The position numbers were made by a program, and so were the translations under genes. Below are positions 1 to 5,689 of a stretch of 12,667 nucleotides of DNA, piece after piece. Under the pieces are notes generated by a model that worked only from the letters and a program-made list of their open reading frames with translations, was not told the DNA's origin and searched no databases. Numbering within the stretch: the first letter of the stretch is position 1; each line of letters opens with the position of its first letter. The stretch comes from Planctomycetota bacterium (GTDB taxonomy: Bacteria > Planctomycetota > PUPC01 > JACPCR01), in NCBI GenBank assembly GCA_030740295.1, contig JASLXP010000622.1, positions 1 to 12,667 of the forward strand, in the 5' to 3' direction.

Positions 1-155
1 ATAATTCCAGAGAGGGGCAGGCTGTCGCGGGGAGTGACGGCATCTGAAAGCCATCAGGCCGGCCATTATAGGAGGGGTCGCGATCCGGTGCACTGGATGA
101 AGAGTGGAGTAGGGAGGAGCGTCATAAGTAACGAGGAACAAGTAAGAGGCCGGCC
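1..155. other. Left flank without a recognisable gene
   Basis: No recognisable gene lies here. One plus-strand frame is open from the window edge to a TAG at 172-174, but its translation is rich in Arg and Gly, resembles no family I know, and runs into the 8-base repeats, so I do not call it. Two copies of the 9-mer AGGCCGGCC sit at 56-64 and 147-155. The minus strand of 124-146 looks like a decayed 7-base repeat of the ACTTGTT/ACTTATG kind. No terminator hairpin with a U-run is visible downstream of the M42 gene. Confidence 0.4.
83..98. repeat. 16-bp near-palindrome
   Basis: ATCCGGTGCACTGGAT reads almost the same on both strands, with a perfect GTGCAC core and ATCC/GGAT arms. The one mismatched position in each half would form a G-U pair in RNA. 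It could be a protein-binding site or chance. No neighbouring promoter supports an operator role. Confidence 0.25.
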
Positions 156-187
156 GTGGAGCGATGGAATGTAGGAATGATGGAGCA
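156..187 (+). repeat. 8-base degenerate tandem repeat cluster
   Basis: Four consecutive octamers lie in phase: GTGGAGCG, ATGGAATG, TAGGAATG and ATGGAGCA, roughly RTGGARYG. Any reading frame through them yields low-complexity peptide of the type MERWNVGMME, a translation I have seen in spurious ORFs from several uncultivated bacterial phyla. I take this as non-coding repeat filler. It is followed by about 23 bases of non-repeat sequence before the 7-base cluster begins. Confidence 0.6.
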
Positions 188-210
188 GCAAAGGAGGGAC
201 AGCCAGACTT

Positions 211-238
211 ACTCATTACGCATCACGCATTACTCATT
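211..238 (+). repeat. 7-base tandem repeat cluster overlapping the M42 stop
   Basis: Four heptamers lie in phase: ACTCATT, ACGCATC, ACGCATT, ACTCATT, followed by a partial unit ACG. The consensus is ACKCATY. The same heptamer family recurs at 1305-1325 (opposite orientation) and 1515-1549. Bases 223-238 are also the last codons of the M42 peptidase gene, so the repeat supplies that gene's stop codon and final residues. Confidence 0.75.
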
Positions 239-1269
239 ACGTAACCCACCAACAGGCTGCAGATATTCCCGAACGCGCCAATGTTCGACACCTCATACCC
301 GTGTGTGTTATCGGCGGGAAAACAGAGACACACTGGTTTGCCGGTCAGGCCGTGGCGATGTGAATAGCTGGCATCTGAACCGAAAGAACTGACGACTGCG
401 GCCTGGCAACCGAAGCCCAGTTCTTCGCCAAGTTTGAACAGTTGGTCTGAGGTCGGTTTGTGATAGAAGGAATGTCCGTCCCGGTAAATGATCACCGGCT
501 GTTCGGTGTTCTGGATATCGTATTCCTCGGCTACCGGTGCGACCTCGAGCGCGATCAGAACATCTCCTTCAACCGTGCGGGCGGCGAACGAGCCGCCGGT
601 GACGCCCACCTCCTCTCCGGAACTGATCACGAAGTTCACATCACGCTTCGGCGCGGTCTCGGAGAGTGTCTTCATCACGCTGAGCAGGACGGCTACTCCT
701 CCTTTATCGTCAATCGACCACGCGCCCAGATAATCTCCGATGATCGTTGGCTGCTTGCGGCTGCGTGAAATCACTGCCCGCGAGCCGGCCCGGATGCCTT
801 TGGCCAGCGCCTCTTCTTTCGAGAGCTTCATATCGAGTCGCACCATGTCCCATGTGAGGGCTTTCCGCGTCTTCGCATCATCCACGATCTTCGATTCGGC
901 TGAGACATGACTCGATCCGACAGAAAGGTACCCGGTCACCGGGCCATCCTCCGTCAGCACATCCATCGGGCCTTCTCCATAACGCCAGGGGTAGCTGCCC
1001 CCGAGCCGTTCGAGCGAGAGCCGGCCGTCAGCATTCACTCGCTTCACAATCGTTCCAATTTCATCTTTGTGAGCCATCATTATGACCGCCGGACCATCGG
1101 AAGTGCCCTTGATGGTACCGATAATATTGCCGGCCTCGTCCTGATAAACATCCGTGCAGAATTCCTGCATCATCGGCAGGACGATCTCATCCATCTCCTC
1201 CTCCTGACCGGAAGGAGAGTGAGTGAGAAGCAGTTCTGTGAGCAGTTCGATGAATTCAGTCTGGTTCAT
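223..1269 (-). CDS. M42 family metallopeptidase (glutamyl/deblocking aminopeptidase-like)
   Basis: The product, 348 residues and of normal family length, is a probable cytosolic, metal-dependent aminopeptidase of family M42 (TET/FrvX/YsdC type), expected to trim small peptides inside a large oligomeric particle. Visible motifs in order: AHKDEIG with metal ligands H67 and D69, the SIDDKGG segment with the bridging D187, the catalytic pair E219-E220 in EEVGVTGG, ALEVAP at 240-245, and H323 in NTHGYE. The family norm at the fourth site is ALDVTP, so E242 stands where an Asp ligand is usual. This residue is conservative and the enzyme may still bind two metals. The ATG at 1267-1269 begins just before the conserved N-terminal helix; no good Shine-Dalgarno sequence precedes it. 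The last five or six residues are encoded by a 7-base repeat cluster, so the native end may have been replaced. The family assignment is firm; substrate is unknown. Confidence 0.9.
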   Translation of the reverse strand: MNQTEFIELLTELLLTHSPSGQEEEMDEIVLPMMQEFCTDVYQDEAGNIIGTIKGTSDGPAVIMMAHKDEIGTIVKRVNADGRLSLERLGGSYPWRYGEGPMDVLTEDGPVTGYLSVGSSHVSAESKIVDDAKTRKALTWDMVRLDMKLSKEEALAKGIRAGSRAVISRSRKQPTIIGDYLGAWSIDDKGGVAVLLSVMKTLSETAPKRDVNFVISSGEEVGVTGGSFAARTVEGDVLIALEVAPVAEEYDIQNTEQPVIIYRDGHSFYHKPTSDQLFKLGEELGFGCQAAVVSSFGSDASYSHRHGLTGKPVCLCFPADNTHGYEVSNIGAFGNICSLLVGYVMSNA

Positions 1270-1304
1270 AGATAGATAGTTTCTCTGTAACTTTTCTCTT
1301 ACGC

Positions 1305-1369
1305 AATAAGTAATGAGTAATGAGTAAAGTAAGTTCGAGCCTGGAGACCATGGGGCATTGGGACGGCGG
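1305..1369 (-). repeat. 7-base then 8-base repeat cluster upstream of the M42 gene
   Basis: On the plus strand 1305-1325 reads AATAAGT, AATGAGT, AATGAGT, which is the ACTCATT heptamer family in inverse orientation. After about 16 non-repeat bases, 1342-1365 reads as octamers TGGAGACC, ATGGGGCA, TTGGGACG. The cluster ends exactly where the reading frame of the dioxygenase-like scrap (1370-1414) stops resembling its family. No promoter for the M42 gene is recognisable inside it, although the gene's transcript must start in or beyond this stretch. Confidence 0.6.
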
Positions 1370-1414
1370 CAGATAGCCGTGCAGGTCGAATAGAAATTTC
1401 TGTTCGTCAGTCAT
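1370..1414 (-). pseudogene. 5' scrap of a phytanoyl-CoA dioxygenase (PhyH)-like gene
   Basis: On the minus strand the ATG at 1414-1412 opens a frame reading MTDEQKFLFDLHGYL, which is very like the conserved N-terminus of bacterial PhyH-family 2-oxoglutarate/Fe(II) oxygenases. In intact members this continues with a helix and a domain of some 250 residues holding the HxD...H iron site. Here the match ends after 15 residues and the frame enters 8- and 7-base repeats, then reaches a region overlapping the M42 gene start. I therefore call it a truncated, non-functional remnant. The ATG overlaps the TGA of another minus-strand frame (1509-1411), a typical operon junction. The match is short and from memory, so chance cannot be excluded. 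Confidence 0.45.
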
Positions 1415-1509
1415 GAGGATTCCGTGGAGGCGAGACACCGGATGGCCCGGATGATGTCCTCCATCCAGCAGCGGATCAACTGCATCATGTAATCGACACA
1501 CCGTGGTGT
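1411..1509 (-). other. Open frame ending at the PhyH-like scrap; possible 3' end of a lost gene
   Basis: A minus-strand frame of 32 codons follows an in-frame TAG at 1512-1510 and ends in a TGA that shares four bases (ATGA) with the start of the PhyH-like scrap. It reads as a plausible C-terminal helix (MMQLIRCWMEDIIRAIRC) with a short tail. I do not recognise the family. The spacing suggests that this is the tail of the gene that once preceded the dioxygenase gene, preserved with it as one fragment between the two repeat clusters. This is inference only. Confidence 0.25.
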
Positions 1510-1514
1510 CTAAC

Positions 1515-1549
1515 ACTCATCACTCATCACGATTCACCATTCACCATCC
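1515..1549 (+). repeat. 7-base tandem repeat cluster upstream of glnS
   Basis: Five heptamers lie in one phase: ACTCATC, ACTCATC, ACGATTC, ACCATTC, ACCATCC. The first two match the clusters at 211-238 and 1305-1325; the last three are a drifted variant. With the cluster at 1305-1369 in the opposite orientation it brackets the unique fragment carrying the PhyH-like scrap. It ends about 20 bases before the probable glnS promoter. Confidence 0.7.
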
Positions 1550-1570
1550 CCTTCATCCCGGCCCCTATCT

Positions 1571-1599
1571 TTGGATTCGTCCGCGGCCTGAAGTAGAAT
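1571..1599 (+). promoter_or_regulatory. Probable sigma70-type promoter of glnS
   Basis: TTGGAT at 1571-1576 and TAGAAT at 1594-1599 are separated by 17 bases, close to the TTGACA/TATAAT consensus with optimal spacing. Transcription would start near 1606, giving a leader of about 30 bases before the glnS ATG at 1636. No Shine-Dalgarno sequence is evident in that leader. Confidence 0.55.
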
Positions 1600-1635
1600 C
1601 CCGCCCTTCAGGAACTTCTCCCATGCAAAACACCC

Positions 1636-3360
1636 ATGTCCAACGAAGAAACCACTAAATCCGACCATTTCATCCGGCAGATCATCAAAGAGGACAACGC
1701 CAGCGGGAAGCACAACGGCAAGGTGCTCACACGTTTTCCGCCTGAGCCCAACGGATATCTGCACATCGGCCATGCCAAATCCATCTGCCTTAATTTCGGC
1801 GTGGCCGAGGGATTCGGCGGCAAATGCAATCTGCGTTTTGACGACACCAATCCTGTGAAGGAAGACGTCGAATATGTGGATTCGATTATGGAAGACGTGC
1901 GGTGGCTGGGCTTTCACTGGGAAGGCGAGGCCCTCTTCGCATCAGACTATTTCGATACGCTCTATGAGTATGCGCTCAAACTCATCAAGGACGGCAAGGC
2001 CTTTGTCTGTGACTTAACGTCAGATGAGATGCGAGAGTTTCGCGGCACCCCCTCTGCGCCGGGAAGAGAGAGTCCTTATCGCAGTCGCAGCGTCGAAGAA
2101 AATCTGGAACTTTTTGAGCGGATGAAGGCCGGTGAATTCGAGGAAGGCGAAAAGACCCTGCGCGCAAAGGTTGATATGGCCTCACCCAATTTCAATATGC
2201 GCGACCCGGTCATGTACCGAATCAGCAAGGCCCACCATCATCGCACCGGCGACAAATGGTGCATTTATCCGATGTATGACTTCACGCACGGCCAGTCGGA
2301 TTCCATCGAAGGCGTCACGCACTCCATCTGTACGCTGGAGTTTGAAAACCATCGTCCTCTTTACGACTGGTATATCGAGAATCTGGAGGTCTTTCACCCG
2401 CAGCAGATCGAGTTCGCACGCCTCGAGCTCACCTACATCATCACGAGCAAGCGCAAGCTTCTCCTGCTCGTCCAGGATGGCCATGTATCCGGCTGGGATG
2501 ATCCTCGCATGCCGACTCTTTGCGGACTTCGGCGCCGCGGATACACCGCCGCAGCGCTACGCAATTTCTGCGAGCGCGTCGGGGTGGCCAAGTACAACAG
2601 CACTGTTGATTTTGCGCTGCTCGACCACTGTCTTCGCGACGACCTCAACAAGACTTCAGCGCGCGTGATGGCCGTCCTCAACCCGTTAAAAGTCGTCATC
2701 ACCAACTATCCCGAGGGCGAGGTCGACGATCTGGATGCCATCAACAATCCGGAAGACGAAAGCGCAGGTACTCGAAAAGTGCCATTCTCGAAAACCCTCT
2801 ACATCGAGAGGGATGATTTCATGGAAGAGCCACCCAAGAAGTTCTTCCGCCTCGCTCCAGGCCGTGAAGTAAGGCTGCGATACGCCTTTTTCATTACGTG
2901 CAATGAGGTCATCAAGGACGAGGAAGGCAACATCACCGAGCTCCATTGCACCTACGATCCTGAAACCCGCGGCGGAGACGCGCCCGACGGCCGGAAGGTG
3001 AAGGCCACTCTCCACTGGGTATCCGCCGAACACGCGCTCGATGCCGAAGTGCGCATGTACGAACACCTCTTCACCAAGGAAGATCCTGACGACGTGGAAG
3101 AAGGCCAGGATTTCACGGCTAACCTTAATCCGAATTCACTCAGTGTCGTCCCGGCCGCGAAGGTCGAGCCAAGCCTCAAGGGTGCCGAAGCCGGGGCACG
3201 TTACCAGTTTGAAAGGCTCGGGTATTTCTGCGTCGATCCCGATACCACCGACGGCAAGCTCGTGTTCGATCGGACGGTGACGTTGAGGGACACTTGGGCG
3301 AAAGTTCAGAAGCAGCAGAAACAGGGGAAGCAGGGACAGAGGAAAGGAAAGAAGAATTGA
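1636..3360 (+). CDS. glnS: Glutaminyl-tRNA synthetase
   Basis: This cytosolic class I synthetase joins glutamine to tRNA-Gln using ATP, so the organism charges tRNA-Gln directly. The 574 residues fit the usual bacterial GlnRS length of about 550-580. Motifs: the nucleotide-binding [14 protein letters not shown] with HIGH at 43-46; RFDDTNP at 68-73, which contacts substrate; GWDDPRMPT from 287; and the second signature loop ITSKRKL at 269-275. In most GlnRS that loop is VMSKRKL, so a Thr replaces Met while the essential SKRK is kept. The C-terminal half carries the two anticodon-binding beta-barrels, including [18 protein letters not shown]. The protein ends in a Gln/Lys-rich tail (about 555-574) not needed for catalysis. 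The start at 1636 has no in-frame competitor nearby and follows the 1571-1599 promoter. GlnRS is patchily distributed in bacteria and was probably acquired from eukaryotes early in their history. Confidence 0.97.
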   Translation: MSNEETTKSDHFIRQIIKEDNASGKHNGKVLTRFPPEPNGYLHIGHAKSICLNFGVAEGFGGKCNLRFDDTNPVKEDVEYVDSIMEDVRWLGFHWEGEALFASDYFDTLYEYALKLIKDGKAFVCDLTSDEMREFRGTPSAPGRESPYRSRSVEENLELFERMKAGEFEEGEKTLRAKVDMASPNFNMRDPVMYRISKAHHHRTGDKWCIYPMYDFTHGQSDSIEGVTHSICTLEFENHRPLYDWYIENLEVFHPQQIEFARLELTYIITSKRKLLLLVQDGHVSGWDDPRMPTLCGLRRRGYTAAALRNFCERVGVAKYNSTVDFALLDHCLRDDLNKTSARVMAVLNPLKVVITNYPEGEVDDLDAINNPEDESAGTRKVPFSKTLYIERDDFMEEPPKKFFRLAPGREVRLRYAFFITCNEVIKDEEGNITELHCTYDPETRGGDAPDGRKVKATLHWVSAEHALDAEVRMYEHLFTKEDPDDVEEGQDFTANLNPNSLSVVPAAKVEPSLKGAEAGARYQFERLGYFCVDPDTTDGKLVFDRTVTLRDTWAKVQKQQKQGKQGQRKGKKN

Positions 3361-3401
3361 GATTTTCCGTGTCCGGCCAAAATCGCCCTGCTCATTGGGT
3401 G

Positions 3402-3410
3402 TGATAGAAT
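3402..3410 (+). promoter_or_regulatory. Extended -10 promoter of the small-protein/protease pair
   Basis: TGATAGAAT at 3402-3410 matches the extended -10 pattern TGnTATAAT with one mismatch. No convincing -35 box lies 16-18 bases upstream, as is common for extended -10 promoters. The start point would be near 3417, leaving a leader of about 28 bases that contains AGAGG at 3436-3440, a ribosome site 5 bases before the ATG at 3446. Confidence 0.45.
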
Positions 3411-3445
3411 CTGCGCCGTGAATCACCCAGACTGTAGAGGATGCC

Positions 3446-3730
3446 ATGTCTCATTCACAGACTTCGCCTTCTTTAGATCAGATATCCAGTTCAGGAAGAA
3501 GAATCTACAAGGAGACTGTTTTGCTTCAGATCGATGAGGCTGTCTCGCACGGATTGGTCGTTGCGATTGATATCCATTCTGGCGAATTTGAGTTGGGGAC
3601 AGATGCCATTGAAGCGACAGAAAAACTAGGTCAGAGAGTAACCGAACCTGAGGTGTGGTTAGAGCGCGTGGGTTTCCCCACCTATCGACGATACGGATTC
3701 AGATCGGGCTTGAAGCAGAATGAGGGCTGA
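3446..3730 (+). CDS. Small conserved hypothetical protein paired with an aspartyl protease
   Basis: A 94-residue soluble protein with no signal peptide or membrane segment. The N-terminal 20 residues are polar and probably flexible. The recognisable core runs from about 35 to 88: a strand-like VVAIDIHSGEFELG followed by a helix DAIEATEKL, then EVWLERVGFPTYRRYG. I recall small proteins with this layout (ALDI..G.(F/Y)E...DA...A, then WL.RVG....R.(F/Y)G) directly upstream of retropepsin-like proteases in cyanobacteria and other bacteria, but I know no assigned function. AGAGG precedes the ATG, and the stop TGA is followed at once by the protease ATG, so the two are surely co-translated. Sampled base composition is about 47-50% GC, lower than in glnS. 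It could be a partner, substrate or antitoxin-like regulator of the protease; nothing in the sequence decides. Confidence 0.75.
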   Translation: MSHSQTSPSLDQISSSGRRIYKETVLLQIDEAVSHGLVVAIDIHSGEFELGTDAIEATEKLGQRVTEPEVWLERVGFPTYRRYGFRSGLKQNEG

Positions 3731-4108
3731 ATGGTAATTGGTGCGGTTGACTCTAATTTGCAGGCGGTTGTCGAATTGACTTTGGTAGGCCCCCAAAATC
3801 AGCTTATCAACGTGAATGCCATCATAGACACCGGATTCAATGGGTTTCTGACACTGCCACTTGCACAAGTTCGCAATCTTGAGTGTGAGCATATCGCAAA
3901 AGCAGAAGCAACATTGGCTGACGGCAGTACAGATGCGTTTGAATTATTCCTGGCCGAGGTGATTTGGGATGGCAGAAAGCGCGTTGTCGAGGCAGATTGT
4001 TCTGAGGGGGAAGTGCTCATCGGAATGGCGATGATGAGGGGACACGACTTAAGCATTCGAATCACCGATCAAGGTGAAGCCAAGATTGAAGCTTTTGTTA
4101 TTGAATAG
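3731..4108 (+). CDS. Clan AA (retropepsin-like) aspartyl protease
   Basis: A 125-residue, single-domain protein with the retropepsin fold signature. IIDTGFNGFLTLP holds the catalytic DTG at 33-35, and VLIGMAMMRGHDLSI (from 96) matches the second conserved strand-turn (hydrophobic-LLGM-x-L) that closes such domains. One catalytic Asp per chain means it should act as a homodimer in the cytoplasm, like viral retropepsins and bacterial DUF-type relatives. There is no signal peptide or membrane anchor. The ATG follows the stop of the small-protein gene with no gap, with GAGGG about 5-9 bases upstream inside that gene. The family assignment rests on the DTG context and length. The substrate is unknown; the tight pairing suggests that the upstream protein controls it or is cleaved by it. 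Confidence 0.8.
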   Translation: MVIGAVDSNLQAVVELTLVGPQNQLINVNAIIDTGFNGFLTLPLAQVRNLECEHIAKAEATLADGSTDAFELFLAEVIWDGRKRVVEADCSEGEVLIGMAMMRGHDLSIRITDQGEAKIEAFVIE

Positions 4109-4234
4109 CTTTGACCTAGGGAAGGCTGGGAGAACCTCTTTTGTGATTTCAGATTAAGCAGATGCAGAGATCCTGGGAGGAAGTCGCATTAAGGCATTTA
4201 ACGCTTAACATTTCTCAGATTCATTTCAAAAGCC

Positions 4235-5689
4235 ATGAGCCTTTACACCACAGAAAACGCCCGTCCGCTGGGCAACGGCCTGCACTCTCCTGCAGGCAGC
4301 ATTACCGATCCTGACGTCGCCTCCATGGTCATGACCTACAAGCGGCTGATTGCCAGCAACTATCGGGCGATCACTTCTGATGAGATTGGCACACTCAGTA
4401 AGTTCGGGCATCTCAAGGTGCAGCCCAAGATCGACGGCGAGCTCTGGTTTCTGGTGATGGATGAGGGCGAGGCATTCTTTGCCAATCCGAAGGGCCGTGT
4501 CATTTCCGGTGATATTCCTTTCGTGAAAGAAGCAGAAGAGATGTCGAAGAAATTGAAAGCGCGAAAGGTCATCGCGGGAGAGCTCTTCGCCGCCGGCCAA
4601 CAGGGCGAAGGACGGCCCCGGTCATCAGATGTCTCAAAAGCAATGGGGGGCGAAGCCAGTGCTGGCGTGGAACGTCTCGGCTTTATGGCGTTCGACCTCG
4701 TGATGGGCGGCGAGGCGGAGCACGTGGAGTACATCGACCGGCACAAGGAGATCGAGGAAATCCTCGAGAGCGGCAAGCGGGTCCGGCCGGTGAAGACGCA
4801 CGGGGCTGATTCGACTGAGGAGGCAGCGGCTCTCTACAAGGAAATTGTCGTCGACGGAAACGGTGAGGGGCTCGTCATCCGCACGGGAGTCGGCCCTATA
4901 TTCAAGGTCAAGCCCGAGCTTTTTATCGACGCGGCAATCATCGGTTATACGGACCGGGGCGATGCACAGAACCAGGTGCGATCTGTTTCTATGGCGCTGA
5001 TTCGTGAGGACGGCAATTTTCAAGTGCTCGCATCCTGCGGCAACTTCACTGAGAAACAGCGCGTGGAAATGCTCTCAATGCTCGCCGATCTGGAAGTGCC
5101 CAGTAATCAGTTTCGTCAAGCCAGTTCAGAAGGCGCGTTGTATCGACTTGTACGCCCTCAGATCGTAATCGAGGTCAAAGCCACGGATGTCCTGAGCGAA
5201 AACGCGAACGGCGATCCGATCCAGAAGATGGTGATCCTGTTCGACGAGGAAAAGGGCTGGCGCGGCCTACGCAAGATGCCGGGCGCGAGCCTGATCAGCC
5301 CGGTTTTCGTTCGGGTGCGCGAGGACAAGGAAGTCAATGCGACCGACATCCGAGTCGCGCAATTACTCGAACGCTGCGTCGTGCCGGAAGTGCAAACCGA
5401 AACGAGGGCCATCGAGCTCAAGGACAGTACCCTGCTGCGCCGTGAAGTATTCAGAAAGGAGCATCGCGGCGCCACCATGGTGCGGAAGCTCCTGGTCTGG
5501 AAAACAAACAAGGATACCGACGGCGAGTATCCTCCTTACATGGTCTATTGGATGGACTACAGCCCGAATCGAGCCGATCCACTGAAGAGAGAGCCCAAGC
5601 CTGCCAGCGCGGAGGAAAAGGCGATGGAAATGGCCGATGGGCTCATCATCAGCAACATCAAGAAGGGCTGGGCCAAAGTGGATGAATGA
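4235..5689 (+). CDS. ATP-dependent DNA ligase with C-terminal extension
   Basis: A 484-residue member of the nucleotidyltransferase ligase superfamily, which seals nicks through a lysyl-AMP intermediate. Catalytic motifs in order: K65-I-D67-G (motif I, adenylated lysine), PKGR at 85-88, E116 in AGELF (motif III), MAFDLV at 151-156 (IIIa), EGLVIR at 211-216 (IV), FKVK at 223-226 (V) and FVRVREDK at 358-365 with a following ATD/AT-like segment (motif VI). The OB domain therefore spans roughly 228-380 and the core looks active. It lacks the large N-terminal DNA-binding domain of archaeal/eukaryal ligases. The 100-residue C-terminal extension is charged and ends in a helix plus KKGWAKV. No Shine-Dalgarno sequence is seen. 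The gene overlaps the following glycosyltransferase start. A repair or auxiliary role beside the essential NAD-dependent LigA is likely, but RNA ligation is not excluded. Confidence 0.85.
   Translation: MSLYTTENARPLGNGLHSPAGSITDPDVASMVMTYKRLIASNYRAITSDEIGTLSKFGHLKVQPKIDGELWFLVMDEGEAFFANPKGRVISGDIPFVKEAEEMSKKLKARKVIAGELFAAGQQGEGRPRSSDVSKAMGGEASAGVERLGFMAFDLVMGGEAEHVEYIDRHKEIEEILESGKRVRPVKTHGADSTEEAAALYKEIVVDGNGEGLVIRTGVGPIFKVKPELFIDAAIIGYTDRGDAQNQVRSVSMALIREDGNFQVLASCGNFTEKQRVEMLSMLADLEVPSNQFRQASSEGALYRLVRPQIVIEVKATDVLSENANGDPIQKMVILFDEEKGWRGLRKMPGASLISPVFVRVREDKEVNATDIRVAQLLERCVVPEVQTETRAIELKDSTLLRREVFRKEHRGATMVRKLLVWKTNKDTDGEYPPYMVYWMDYSPNRADPLKREPKPASAEEKAMEMADGLIISNIKKGWAKVDE

Noticed and set aside
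211..238. CRISPR array
   Set aside because: Units are 7 bases with no spacers, and no cas gene is in the window.
156..392. A 78-residue plus-strand open frame
   Set aside because: Its N-terminal half is translated from the 8- and 7-base repeats and its second half lies antisense to the M42 gene; no family features.
1256..1516. An 86-residue minus-strand frame as an intact gene
   Set aside because: It is a composite: an unrelated frame before the PhyH-like ATG, 15 dioxygenase-like residues, then repeat-derived peptide running into the M42 start. Treated as remnant pieces instead.
5637..5681. Earlier start for the glycosyltransferase at 5637
   Set aside because: It lies deep inside the ligase coding region and adds 15 residues unlike the family; the stop-start overlap at 5682 is the natural choice.
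3361..5689. Defence island built on the small protein, protease and ligase
   Set aside because: No nuclease, helicase, restriction or toxin domain is visible, and the ligase is more simply a repair enzyme; only the two-gene pair is kept as a lead.
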